From an uncultured Acinetobacter sp. (GTDB taxonomy: Bacteria; Pseudomonadota; Gammaproteobacteria; Pseudomonadales; Moraxellaceae), in assembly GCA_900771065.1 (NCBI GenBank), contig CAAGMP010000311.1:1-7798 (forward strand): 7,798 nucleotides of DNA, written 5' to 3'. A program made the position numbers and the translations under genes. Each line of letters starts with the position of its first letter. Positions within the stretch are counted from its first letter, which is position 1. Under the pieces are notes generated by a model. That model saw only the letters and a list, made by a program, of their open reading frames with translations. It made no database searches and had not been told where the DNA came from. This document shows positions 1-6,222 of this stretch, in pieces.

Positions 1-20
1 GACGTGTGCTCTTCCGATCT
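1..20. other. Illumina TruSeq adapter remnant (not genomic)
   Basis: The first 20 bases, GACGTGTGCTCTTCCGATCT, are identical to the 3' end of the standard TruSeq read-2 adapter strand. Recognisable LysR coding sequence begins directly at base 21. This is therefore untrimmed library sequence left on a contig end. It supplies a false in-frame GTG at 6-8, which makes the truncated regulator look as though it had a start codon. A chance 20-base match exactly at the edge is very unlikely. Confidence 0.97.
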
Positions 21-890
21 GGTTCTTTTTCTGCTGCGGCAAGAGCTTTAGGTAAAGTGCCTTCTGCGGTGAGTATGTCAATTGCTAATTTTGAAATTGA
101 TTTAAATTTAACCTTATTTGACCGATCAGGGCGTGAACCGATTCCTACAGCAGCAGCATGGGTTTTATATGAAAAAACGCAGCAACTTTTACTTGAAATG
201 AATCAATGGAAACAGCACGCCCAAGCTTTAAGTCAAGGTTTAGAAACACAGCTTAATTTGGTGATTGTATCTGAGTTAATGCACATTGATTGGACAAGTT
301 ATGTTGCTTTATTGGAGCAACATTTTCCTCAACTTCAAATTAATATTTTTTCTGCGCCACAAGAAGATGTGATGCAAATGTTAATGAATAAACAAGCCGA
401 TTTAGCTTTAATGTTTGAGCGAGAAGTTTTAAAACATAGTGAACAATTTATTGAAGTGAAAAATGAAACTTTAATTCCTGTTATTTCGGTGCATCATCCT
501 TTAGCGCAATTTGAACAAGTTGAGTTTGAACAAATTTTACAAACACGACAAATTGTGGTTGCCAGTCGTGATCGACATATCAAACCCGAGTTGTTATTTT
601 CAAAAAATTATTGGCGCACAGATCAGCATCACGCGGCATTGTGTTTAATTATACAAGGTTTGGGTTGGGGAATTTTACCTGTGCAAATGCTCAATGAAAA
701 TCCGATATTAAAACAAAAACTTAAACCATTAAAAATTTTAGATTTCACACCAGAATTTACCTATTTTGTTGATTTGGTTTGGAGTCGTCAGCATCAATTA
801 GGTTTCGCTGCACGTTTTTTGATTAATCATATTAAAAATCACAGAAATTTAATGCAAAACAAATCGCCAAAAAGCAAGTTTGTGCTATAA
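21..890 (+). CDS. LysR-family transcriptional regulator, 5'-truncated
   Basis: This is a LysR-type regulator, a DNA-binding protein that controls genes in response to a small ligand. The visible part opens with the winged helix-turn-helix (about 21-155): GSFSAAARAL, then SAVSMSIANFE as the recognition helix, then LFDRSGRE and PTAAA of the wing. The effector-binding domain fills about 230-840 and contains the typical late motif GLGWGILP. About 289 residues remain against a family norm near 300, so roughly 15-20 N-terminal residues lie beyond the contig edge. The GTG at 6-8 lies in adapter sequence and is not the real start. The gene ends 34 bases before transaldolase on the same strand with no terminator seen between them, so co-transcription is plausible. 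LysR genes are more often divergent from their targets, so regulation of tal is not established. Ligand and targets are unknown. Confidence 0.93.
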   Translation, partial: GSFSAAARALGKVPSAVSMSIANFEIDLNLTLFDRSGREPIPTAAAWVLYEKTQQLLLEMNQWKQHAQALSQGLETQLNLVIVSELMHIDWTSYVALLEQHFPQLQINIFSAPQEDVMQMLMNKQADLALMFEREVLKHSEQFIEVKNETLIPVISVHHPLAQFEQVEFEQILQTRQIVVASRDRHIKPELLFSKNYWRTDQHHAALCLIIQGLGWGILPVQMLNENPILKQKLKPLKILDFTPEFTYFVDLVWSRQHQLGFAARFLINHIKNHRNLMQNKSPKSKFVL

Positions 891-924
891 CTAAATGAAT
901 GGAACAAATTAAAGAATTAACACC

Positions 925-1911
925 ATGACGACAAAATCAGCATTAGAACAGCTTAAAAAATTAACCACGATTGTTGCAGATAGCAGTGATTTAACCGCAA
1001 TTGAACAATTTCGCCCTTTAGATGCAACCACAAATCCTTCTTTAATTACTGCGGCAGCAGAGCAAAGTGAAAATTTTTTATTATTAAGTAACGCATTTCA
1101 TCAAGCACAACAAGAAGGTTTGAGCGAAGCGGCATTAATTGAACGTACTATTGATATTTTAACTGTTAAATTTGGAGTGGAAATTCTTCAGTTAATTGAA
1201 GGTCGTGTTTCTACCGAAGTCGATGCTGCTTTATCTTATGATACGCAAGCAACAGTCAATAAAGCCAAAGAATTATTGGCATTGTATGCAGATTATGGTG
1301 TTTCATCAGATCGTATCCTTATTAAAATTGCTTCAACTTGGGAAGGGATTCAAGCAGCTAAAATTTTGGAAGCAGAAGGAATTCATTGTAATTTAACGCT
1401 TTTATTTGGCTTACATCAGGCTCAAGCTTGTGCTAATGCGCAAGTGACTTTAATTTCACCTTTTGTTGGTCGTATTTTAGACTGGTATAAAAAAGCGGAA
1501 AATGTCAGTCATTATGCAACTGAACAAGATCCAGGTGTCAAATCGGTCAAAGCGATTTATCAATTTTACAAGAAAAATCAAGTAAAAACTGAAATTATGG
1601 GCGCAAGTTTCCGCAGTATTGATCAAGTGCTAGGTTTAGCAGGTTGTGATTTACTCACCATTGCACCTAAATTATTGCAAGAGTTACAACAAGATCAGCG
1701 CGTTGTCACTGCACAATTGTCATTGGAAAAGTTACCAGAAACCACGCCAATTTTAACGGAATTGACCGAGTCGGATTTTAAACAAGCGTTATCTGAAGAT
1801 TTAATGTCTTCACAATTATTAGATGCAGGTATTGAAGGCTTTATTCAAGCTCGTCAAAAATTACATCAGTTGTTAAAAAATACATTTGTTGTCGAAAACG
1901 TGGCAGTTTAA
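925..1911 (+). CDS. tal: Transaldolase (TalB type)
   Basis: Transaldolase moves a three-carbon dihydroxyacetone unit between sedoheptulose-7-phosphate and glyceraldehyde-3-phosphate, giving erythrose-4-phosphate and fructose-6-phosphate. It is a cytosolic enzyme of the non-oxidative pentose phosphate pathway. The 328-residue protein aligns along its length with E. coli TalB (317 aa) at an offset of +2. The Schiff-base lysine is Lys134 in ILIKIASTW. The other active-site residues are present: Asp19 (VAD), Asn37 (TTNPS), Glu98 (STEVD), Thr158 (NLTLLF), Ser178 (ISPF) and Arg183 (GRILDW). MGASFR and the long C-terminal helix typical of this subfamily are also present. The start at ATG 925 is fixed by the N-terminal match, though the ribosome site is weak (an AAAGAA stretch near 911-916). 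A T-tailed hairpin follows the stop. Nothing suggests loss of function. Confidence 0.96.
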   Translation: MTTKSALEQLKKLTTIVADSSDLTAIEQFRPLDATTNPSLITAAAEQSENFLLLSNAFHQAQQEGLSEAALIERTIDILTVKFGVEILQLIEGRVSTEVDAALSYDTQATVNKAKELLALYADYGVSSDRILIKIASTWEGIQAAKILEAEGIHCNLTLLFGLHQAQACANAQVTLISPFVGRILDWYKKAENVSHYATEQDPGVKSVKAIYQFYKKNQVKTEIMGASFRSIDQVLGLAGCDLLTIAPKLLQELQQDQRVVTAQLSLEKLPETTPILTELTESDFKQALSEDLMSSQLLDAGIEGFIQARQKLHQLLKNTFVVENVAV

Positions 1912-1944
1912 GTGTAGATCATCATCTTTAAATGAAGTGAAGCA

Positions 1945-1953
1945 TGTTATGAT
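1945..1953 (+). promoter_or_regulatory. Putative extended -10 promoter for leuE
   Basis: TGTTATGAT is an extended -10 element: a TG dinucleotide, one base, then TATGAT, which matches the -10 consensus at 5 of 6 positions. No good -35 lies at the usual distance (TCTTTA at 1925-1930 is poor), which is tolerated at extended -10 promoters. Transcription would begin near 1960, giving a leader of about 23 bases before GTG 1983. It is the best candidate I can find, but it rests on the motif alone. Confidence 0.4.
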
Positions 1954-1967
1954 TTTATCACTTGGTT

Positions 1968-1974
1968 TAGAGAT
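1968..1974 (+). promoter_or_regulatory. leuE ribosome binding site within hairpin arm
   Basis: TAGAGAT lies 8-9 bases before the GTG at 1983 and partly matches the Shine-Dalgarno sequence. It supports GTG 1983 (or TTG 1986, same frame) as the start. All of it lies in the 3' arm of the 1921-1977 hairpin. It would be paired on any transcript reading through from tal, and free on one starting near 1960. Confidence 0.5.
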
Positions 1975-1982
1975 GATTTTTT

Positions 1983-2624
1983 GTGTTGGGTATTACCGAT
2001 TTACCAACATTTATTATTGGTACAATTTTAATTGTTTTACTTCCCGGACCTAATTCTTTATTTGTGATGTCAACTGCAGCACGTTACGGGGTGAAAGCAG
2101 GTTACGTGGCTGCATTTGGTGTTTATGCAGGTGATTTAATTTTAATTTTATTGACGGCATTCGGTGCGGCTTCTTTGTTGCAGCGTTTTACATGGTTGTT
2201 TGTCGTTTTAAAAGTTATTGGTGCAATTTATTTAAGTTATTTGGGCATAAAATTATTGATTGCTGCTTATCATACATGGTTTAGTGTGCAAGCTCCTCAA
2301 ACCATTGAGCAATTCGATTTCAGTGAAATTAAACCATTTCGTACCGCCTTAACCATCAGTATTTTAAACCCGAAAGCCATTTTATTTTACTTATCTTTTT
2401 TTATTCAATTTGTCGATCCGAAATATAGCTATCCGATTATTCCGTTTTCAATTTTAGCACTTATTTTGCAAATTATTAGTATGACTTATTTAAGTGTTTT
2501 GATTTTTTCGGGTACACGTTTAGCCTATTATTTTTCTAGTCATGTGCATTTAAGTTCAATTTGTATCGCTTTGGTTGGATTGCTATTTTTAGGTTTTGGT
2601 TTAAGCTTGGCGGGCTTGAGCTAA
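1983..2624 (+). CDS. leuE: LysE/RhtB-family amino-acid exporter, LeuE-like
   Basis: This is an inner-membrane exporter of the LysE/RhtB family, which pumps amino acids out of the cell. Of the enteric members it reads closest to LeuE (leucine efflux; 212 aa in E. coli, 213 here). Motifs in order are LPGPN at 20-24 in the first membrane helix, GVKAGYVAAFGVYAGD at 36-51, YLGIKLL at 86-92, and the strongly LeuE-like ILNPKAILFYLSFFIQFVD at 127-145. Hydrophobic stretches suggest about six helices, with a hydrophilic loop near 101-120. The start must be GTG 1983 or TTG 1986, because the next internal methionine falls after the conserved LPGPN motif. It sits 71 bases after tal but is separated by a T-tailed hairpin. 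The substrate is inferred from similarity; other RhtB-type substrates are possible. Confidence 0.88.
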   Translation: MLGITDLPTFIIGTILIVLLPGPNSLFVMSTAARYGVKAGYVAAFGVYAGDLILILLTAFGAASLLQRFTWLFVVLKVIGAIYLSYLGIKLLIAAYHTWFSVQAPQTIEQFDFSEIKPFRTALTISILNPKAILFYLSFFIQFVDPKYSYPIIPFSILALILQIISMTYLSVLIFSGTRLAYYFSSHVHLSSICIALVGLLFLGFGLSLAGLS

Positions 2625-2673
2625 AAAACGTGATATTTTTATCATTAATTTGAACGAAACCCCAAACCAAGTA

Positions 2674-2703
2674 TTGATTTTACACGCAAAGCATTGCTAT
2701 AAA
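2674..2703 (+). promoter_or_regulatory. Putative hupB promoter with extended -10
   Basis: A -35 element TTGATT (2674-2679) and a -10 element TATAAA (2698-2703) are separated by 18 bases. TGC at 2695-2697 precedes the -10, making it an extended -10. This is the best sigma-70-type promoter in the window. Transcription would begin near 2710 and give an untranslated leader of about 60 bases before hupB. Confidence 0.6.
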
Positions 2704-2770
2704 GGCATTACGGTAATTCAAACGAAATCTTTGGACTTTAAATAAACGATATTAAGAGGATGAAATCTTC

Positions 2771-3043
2771 ATGAATAAATCAGAATTGATTGATGCAATT
2801 GCAGAGAAAGGGGGTTTATCTAAGGTTGATGCAGCAAAAGCTTTAGATGCAACAATTGCCTCAATTACTGATGCATTAAAACAAGGTGACACAGTAACCT
2901 TAGTTGGTTTTGGTACTTTTGGTGTGAAAGTTCGTGCAGCACGTACAGGTCGCAATCCACAAACTGGTGAAACCTTACAAATTAAAGAAAGTAAAGTCCC
3001 AAGCTTCAAAGCAGGCAAAAACTTAAAAGATTCGGTCGCATAA
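2771..3043 (+). CDS. hupB: DNA-binding protein HU-beta
   Basis: HU is a small dimeric nucleoid protein that bends and compacts DNA without strong sequence preference. The 90-residue protein has the standard HU length. It shows the helical N-terminus MNKSELIDAIAEKGGLSK, the GFGTF turn at 46-50, and the beta-arm with RNPQTG at 61-66, in which Pro63 is the residue that wedges between base pairs. PSFKAGK at 77-83 completes the family signature. The arm carries RNPQTG, as in HU; HU and IHF share this motif, so the overall HU-beta-like sequence supports the call. A strong ribosome site, AGAGGA (2755-2760), lies 10 bases before the ATG. The gene has its own candidate promoter and a strong terminator, so it looks like a single-gene unit. 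ppiD lies immediately downstream, as in enteric bacteria; lon, usually upstream, is absent here. Confidence 0.97.
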   Translation: MNKSELIDAIAEKGGLSKVDAAKALDATIASITDALKQGDTVTLVGFGTFGVKVRAARTGRNPQTGETLQIKESKVPSFKAGKNLKDSVA

Positions 3044-3056
3044 TCTTTTCAAAGCC

Positions 3057-3082
3057 AAAACGCGCCAAAAGGCGCGTTTTTT
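3057..3082 (+). terminator. Intrinsic terminator after hupB
   Basis: A perfect 10-bp stem (3057-3066 with 3071-3080) has a GC-rich core, CGCGCC/GGCGCG, and an AAAA loop. It runs directly into a T-tract ending at 3082, 14 bases after the hupB stop. Because A-runs precede the stem, it could also work on the opposite strand, but no gene there needs it. Confidence 0.93.
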
Positions 3083-3150
3083 GTCAAAAGCACGTTAGCT
3101 CACATTCATTTTCGGTTACAATTGTTGCGAAAATAAAATTTGGAATACTT

Positions 3151-5022
3151 ATGGAATCTTTTCGTAAACTTATCAAGGGTTGGTTGGGTAAAGTATTGCT
3201 CGTCTTATTTTTGATTCCTGTCGCATTTATTGGTATTGAAGGGTACTTTAGCGGTGGAAATCCTGATACGGTGACCACAGTGAATGGACAAGAAATTTCT
3301 AAAAAAGAAGTCGAGAACCTGAGCAATTCATTTAAACAACAATATTTAGCTTATACCAATGGCGATGAAACTTTATTAAATAAAAAATACATTGAAAATA
3401 AAGCATTAGATAATTTAATTGCACAAGCTTTACTATCACAAAAAGCAGATGAATTAGGTATTTCACTGAGCGATGCTCAAATTGAACAAATGATTGCGCA
3501 ACAACCGAGCTTCCAAGAAAATGGTCGTTTTTCTGAAGCCTTATATGCAAATTATTTAAAATCACAAGGTTTTCCAAACAGTCAAAGTTTTATTAATAGC
3601 ATTCGTCAAGATCATGCTTTAAGAATGTTAACCGCAACTTTAGCTGACTTTGCCTTAGTAAGTTCATCTGACCTAAAACAAATTGCAGATTTACAAACTC
3701 AACAACGTACTTTGCATTTAGCCAGTATTGATCTAACGCCGTATAAAGCGAAAGTGAAAGTCAATGCTGCTGAAATTCAGCAATATTATGAAAAACATAA
3801 AGATCAATTTAAACAATCGACTAATGTTGATGTAAATTATGTAGTTTTATCTGCTCAAGATGTTACAACCACCACTGCGCCAGTGACTGAAAATGAATTA
3901 AAGCAAGCATATCAACAATTTTTGAGTGCAGAACAAGCTAAAGTTGAACCTGTGATTAGTCATATTTTGGTTACTTTAGATGGTAAAAACGATGCTCAAG
4001 CGAAACAACGTATTGATGAAGCCTATGCTGCTTTAAATCGAGGTCAATCTTTTGCTGAAGTCGCTGCGCAATATTCAGAAGATCCTGATTCTAAAAATAA
4101 TGCAGGTCAATTAGCTGCTTACTCAAAAGGTGCTTTCGGTGATGCATTTGATCAAGCTGTTGCTAAATTAGCAAATGACAAAGTTTCAACGCCTGTTAAA
4201 ACACAATTTGGTTATCAAATCGTTAAAAAAACTGTACCAAAAACAATGGTAGCTTCATTTGAAGATAAAAAAGCAGATTTACTTGCACAGGTACAAAAAA
4301 CCAAATCAGATCAAGCTTTTGCTGATGTAGTAAATAATTTAAATGAATTGGTTGTTTCAAGCGATGCTTTAGATGTTATTTCACAAGAAGTTAAAACAGC
4401 ACAAGTCCAAACTGTAAAAGGTTTCACTTTGCAACAGCAACATCCTGTATTAAGCGATCCAAATGTGAAACTTAAATTATTTAATTCGGATGTTGAAAAT
4501 GGTGATCATAATGCATCTGCCAATATTCAATTAAGTAATGGTGATGTGGTTTGGGTTAAAGTTGCAAATTATCACGCAGCGGGTACGCAAACTTTTGAAG
4601 AAGCAAAAAATCAGGTTAAAGAAAAATTAATTCAAGAAAAAGCATTACAGTTGGCAAAAGCAGACATTGCTAAAAGTTTAAATGCATTTAAAACAGAACC
4701 AGCAGCGCAAGCTTTAGCAAAAAGTAATATTGCTTTTGAAAGCGCAGGTGAATTTACCCGTGCAGATGGTTTGTTAAAACGTGCGGTAGAACGTGCAGCA
4801 TTTAGCGTGCCAACACCAAAAGCAGGGATGTGGTCAGTAACAACTACGGCATTGCCTAATGAGTTGGTTATTGTGGCAGTTTCACAAGTTAAAAATAAAC
4901 CAATTGAAGAGCTTCAGCCTGAACAAATCAAACAGCTTAAGCAATTGTATACGCAACTACGCGGTCAACAAGAGTTTGAAGCTTATACTGGTTATTTGAA
5001 GCAACATGCAAAAATTAAATAA
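3151..5022 (+). CDS. ppiD: PpiD-like periplasmic chaperone (SurA N-terminal and parvulin domains)
   Basis: PpiD is anchored in the inner membrane and faces the periplasm, where it helps newly exported proteins fold near the Sec channel. This 623-residue protein matches the E. coli PpiD length and layout. It has a short basic cytoplasmic end (RKLIKGWLGK), one membrane helix at about 13-33, a SurA-type chaperone region to about 165, a parvulin prolyl-isomerase domain at about 267-360, and a long C-terminal region. The parvulin part has SHILV (His271), YSEDPDSKNNAGQLAAYSKG (308-327) and TPVKTQFGYQIVKK (347-360). His271 is kept, while the second conserved histidine of active parvulins reads Gln356. 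The ribosome site is a modest GGAA at 3142-3145. A TAAAAT at 3134-3139 could be a -10 but lacks a convincing -35. The gene follows hupB as in enteric bacteria and ends in its own terminator. Confidence 0.93.
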   Translation: MESFRKLIKGWLGKVLLVLFLIPVAFIGIEGYFSGGNPDTVTTVNGQEISKKEVENLSNSFKQQYLAYTNGDETLLNKKYIENKALDNLIAQALLSQKADELGISLSDAQIEQMIAQQPSFQENGRFSEALYANYLKSQGFPNSQSFINSIRQDHALRMLTATLADFALVSSSDLKQIADLQTQQRTLHLASIDLTPYKAKVKVNAAEIQQYYEKHKDQFKQSTNVDVNYVVLSAQDVTTTTAPVTENELKQAYQQFLSAEQAKVEPVISHILVTLDGKNDAQAKQRIDEAYAALNRGQSFAEVAAQYSEDPDSKNNAGQLAAYSKGAFGDAFDQAVAKLANDKVSTPVKTQFGYQIVKKTVPKTMVASFEDKKADLLAQVQKTKSDQAFADVVNNLNELVVSSDALDVISQEVKTAQVQTVKGFTLQQQHPVLSDPNVKLKLFNSDVENGDHNASANIQLSNGDVVWVKVANYHAAGTQTFEEAKNQVKEKLIQEKALQLAKADIAKSLNAFKTEPAAQALAKSNIAFESAGEFTRADGLLKRAVERAAFSVPTPKAGMWSVTTTALPNELVIVAVSQVKNKPIEELQPEQIKQLKQLYTQLRGQQEFEAYTGYLKQHAKIK

Positions 5023-5047
5023 TCGTTCATGTTGATCAGGATTGATA

Positions 5048-5079
5048 AAAGCTGAATCTAGATATTAGATTCAGTTTTT
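5048..5079 (+). terminator. Intrinsic terminator after ppiD
   Basis: The 9-bp stem CTGAATCTA (5052-5060) pairs with TAGATTCAG (5066-5074) around the loop GATAT, followed by TTTTT (5075-5079). The A-run and G upstream can extend the pairing through the T-tract, including one G-U pair. It starts about 25 bases after the ppiD stop. Confidence 0.88.
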
Positions 5080-5157
5080 ACATTTTAAATCAATTAAAAA
5101 AACGATATACAAATCTTATATATTTACTTATTAACAATTTTTTAATAAAAAACGATT

Positions 5158-5163
5158 AGAGGT
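5158..5163 (+). promoter_or_regulatory. Ribosome binding site of the LprI-like lipoprotein gene
   Basis: AGAGGT ends five bases before the ATG at 5169 and strongly matches the Shine-Dalgarno sequence. It fixes that start, which also places a proper lipoprotein signal peptide at the N-terminus. The AT-rich gap upstream offers several -10-like strings but no promoter I can separate from background. Confidence 0.75.
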
Positions 5164-5168
5164 TATTT

Positions 5169-6068
5169 ATGAAAAGAACTCAGTTAAGCTTATTATTTTG
5201 TTCTATTCTGGCATTAACTGGATGCGATAAAATTCCATTATTAAATCAATCAGTAAAATGTAATGATGATGTTGTTAAAAAATTAGTTGCCGAAAATTTT
5301 ACTAAGCAATTAAATGTAGTATCAAATGAAAGTATAAAAGATCTGATTGAAAATGAAAACATTACCATAGATACAGGTAAATTACGTGCAACATTAAATC
5401 AATTGGTTTTTAATATTCAAAATGTCAGAACAGATAATTCGGATCCAAATAGTAATAAAGAATATTGTATTGCTGAATTTGTTGTGACTATGCCACAAAC
5501 AATGGTAACTGAAGCCAATGCTTCGCGCGATATGTATGGTGAAACAAATGTCTCACAAGAAGCAATTCTCTCTGATATTACCTTAGAAAATAGTAAGGCG
5601 CAAAAGGAATTAAAATATATTGTCCAACCTACAGACGATGGTAAAACCGTTTTTGTCACTTTAGAAAATGCGGATAACCTACTTTATTTTGTGCGTAATG
5701 TGGCATTAGATTCTTTGACTAAAACAGCGCGTGAACAAGCAATTGAATTGGCACAGCAAGAAGAATTAAAAAGACAACAAGAAGAAAATATGGCGCAACA
5801 AGAGTATCAGCAAGTTTTATTAGAGGAAGCAAAAAATAAATTAGATTTAGCCAATCAAAATTTAAACTTAGTTTGGAACGCGACAACCAAAGAAGTTCGT
5901 GATCAATTATTAGATGACCAACGTATTTGGTTAAAAAAACGTAGTTTAGAATGTCAGTTAAATAGTGTTGATTATGATAATCCAGATGTACAACGTCTAA
6001 TTTGTGAAGCTGAAATGACTATTCAACGCACGAATGAATTGAAAAATAAAATTTATTATTTAAGTTAA
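5169..6068 (+). CDS. Lipoprotein with C-terminal LprI/DUF1311-type domain
   Basis: This is an exported lipoprotein. Its signal peptide (residues 1-18) ends in the lipobox LTGC, so Cys19 would be lipidated; Asp20 follows it. Residues 30-180 form a domain I do not recognise, with cysteines at 31 and 100 that could pair. Residues 186-228 are rich in Gln, Glu and Lys and look like a helical linker or coiled coil (LAQQEELKRQQEEN). The C-terminal 75 residues carry the LprI/DUF1311 pattern: Leu-rich helix, W254, R258, C262, C279, then T284 and R287 in MTIQRTNEL. That domain is named after mycobacterial LprI, a lysozyme inhibitor, and is widespread in proteobacterial envelope proteins of mostly unproven role. 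Lysozyme inhibition is therefore only a possibility. It lies between terminators or hairpins and appears to be transcribed alone. Confidence 0.82.
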   Translation: MKRTQLSLLFCSILALTGCDKIPLLNQSVKCNDDVVKKLVAENFTKQLNVVSNESIKDLIENENITIDTGKLRATLNQLVFNIQNVRTDNSDPNSNKEYCIAEFVVTMPQTMVTEANASRDMYGETNVSQEAILSDITLENSKAQKELKYIVQPTDDGKTVFVTLENADNLLYFVRNVALDSLTKTAREQAIELAQQEELKRQQEENMAQQEYQQVLLEEAKNKLDLANQNLNLVWNATTKEVRDQLLDDQRIWLKKRSLECQLNSVDYDNPDVQRLICEAEMTIQRTNELKNKIYYLS

Positions 6069-6087
6069 ATTGATTTAGTAACACTTA

Positions 6088-6124
6088 CTTTTTAGAGTTA
6101 GTTGTTTGAACTAATTCTAAAAAG
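6088..6124. repeat. 16-bp near-perfect inverted repeat
   Basis: The arms at 6088-6103 and 6109-6124 pair at all 16 positions: 15 Watson-Crick pairs and one G-U wobble, around the 5-base loop GTTTG. As RNA this would be a stable hairpin 20 bases after the lipoprotein gene stop. The 3' arm ends in AAAAAG and no T-run adjoins it; the nearest T-run is at 6139-6144. It is therefore not a standard intrinsic terminator on the + strand. It could protect the 3' end of the lipoprotein mRNA, or act as a DNA site next to the fadH promoter region. Confidence 0.75.
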
Positions 6125-6126
6125 AA

Positions 6127-6156
6127 TTGACTCATCAGTTTTTTATATTGTATCTA
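6127..6156 (+). promoter_or_regulatory. Weak candidate promoter for fadH
   Basis: TTGACT (6127-6132) is a near-consensus -35. The best -10 at a legal distance is TATCTA (6151-6156), with an 18-base spacer, matching only three consensus positions. TAAAAT (6160-6165) and TATAAC (6175-6180) are better -10 strings but have no usable -35. The -35 begins three bases after the 6088-6124 inverted repeat. A fadH promoter somewhere in this gap is likely; its exact position is not settled. Confidence 0.3.
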
Positions 6157-6222
6157 CTCTAAAATTGCTCTATTTATAACAAATACGCAAAATAAAAAAA
6201 CCAAATTTTATAAGAGGATTTT

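Larger units (their letters stand above)
1921..1982 (+). terminator. T-tailed hairpin after tal, abutting leuE start
   Basis: The arms at 1921-1940 and 1958-1977 pair over 20 positions: 17 Watson-Crick pairs, two G-U wobbles and one G-G mismatch. The loop is 17 bases (1941-1957). A run of T follows at 1977-1982, and the leuE GTG begins at 1983. The shape fits an intrinsic terminator for the tal transcript, although the stem is AT-rich and the loop large. The 3' arm contains the leuE ribosome site and the loop contains a promoter-like element, so the hairpin may also separate leuE expression from tal read-through. Confidence 0.65.

Noticed and set aside
6..8. GTG as the start codon of the LysR gene
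   Set aside because: It lies inside the adapter sequence; the true start is off the contig.
1196..1396. 66-residue frame inside tal in another reading frame
   Set aside because: It lies wholly within the well-conserved transaldolase gene and has no recognisable features.
2631..2644. Small palindrome TGATA-TTTT-TATCA after leuE as a terminator
   Set aside because: The stem is only five AT-rich base pairs and has no following T-run. The leuE terminator is not identified.
2731..2755. Second hupB promoter using TTGGAC and TATTAA
   Set aside because: The spacer is only about 13 bases, too short for a sigma-70-type promoter; the 2674-2703 candidate is much better.
2760..2774. Four-codon reading frame whose TGA overlaps the hupB ATG
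   Set aside because: Its ATG directly adjoins the AGAGG ribosome site with no spacing, so initiation there is implausible; the overlap is probably chance.
2752..3018. 88-residue minus-strand frame opposite hupB
   Set aside because: It is a mirror of the conserved HU coding frame, with no recognisable domain and no reason to expect a gene there.
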